A stretch of DNA of 5,349 nt from contig PFAV01000037.1 of NCBI GenBank assembly GCA_002773545.1, positions 1 through 5,349 of the forward strand, read 5' to 3'. The DNA comes from a bacterium (Candidatus Gribaldobacteria) CG10_big_fil_rev_8_21_14_0_10_41_12 (GTDB lineage: Bacteria; Patescibacteriota; Minisyncoccia; Minisyncoccales; CG1-02-41-26). Positions 5,327 to 5,349 of the stretch are shown here, one piece after another. A model generated the notes under the pieces. It saw nothing but the letters and a program-made list of their open reading frames with translations. It did not search any database and was not told the DNA's origin. Each line of letters begins with the position of its first letter. Within the stretch, counting starts at the first letter, position 1. Both the position numbers and the translations under genes were made by a program.

Positions 5327-5349
5327 CAAATGCGTGTGAAATGAAAGAA

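Noticed and set aside
1..5349. Alternative genetic code with UGA as glycine, known from some CPR groups
   Set aside because: No gene needs UGA read-through. The three complete genes end in TAA, TAG and TAA, and no in-frame TGA occurs in any of the four, so UGA reassignment is neither required nor indicated.

Overview
All four genes in this window lie on the minus strand, so the region reads from right to left. In transcription order they are a Memo–AMMECR1 fusion protein (5292→3826), a short alpha-helical protein of unknown function (3784→3422), the nucleotide excision repair ATPase UvrA (3336→514), and a membrane-anchored 3D-domain protein that runs off the left edge (466→1). The gaps between genes are 41, 85 and 47 bases. 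I see no rRNA, tRNA, CRISPR array, transposase or plus-strand gene.

The sequence suggests an uncultured bacterium of the Candidate Phyla Radiation (Patescibacteria, Parcubacteria-like). This is inference from three things: the style of the small 'FATKKDL...GYYQKQKE...LW' protein, the form of the 3D-domain protein, and short low-complexity repeats read in frame inside genes (YQLSIIN-type and KVQS/KLK-type). The standard genetic code fits: TGA does not have to be read as an amino acid in any of the four genes.

Left region (1–513): an N-terminally anchored cell-wall-type 3D domain, with a possible own promoter just after the uvrA stop. Centre (514–3421): a full-length uvrA carrying two unrelated repeat insertions, preceded by a perfect -10 hexamer 12 bases before the ATG. 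Right region (3422–5349): the small helical gene, and the Memo–AMMECR1 fusion whose inter-domain linker is encoded almost entirely by a REP-like palindromic element.

Two signals go beyond ordinary annotation. First, repeats have been absorbed in frame at domain boundaries or loops of otherwise conserved proteins, in the orientation that keeps the frame open. Second, the candidate promoters place the -10 box only 5–12 bases before the start codon, which predicts leaderless or nearly leaderless mRNAs and separate transcription units rather than one operon. The genes show no obvious shared pathway (DNA repair, cell wall, and the uncharacterised AmmeMemoRadiSam system), so I do not claim a new multi-gene system here.
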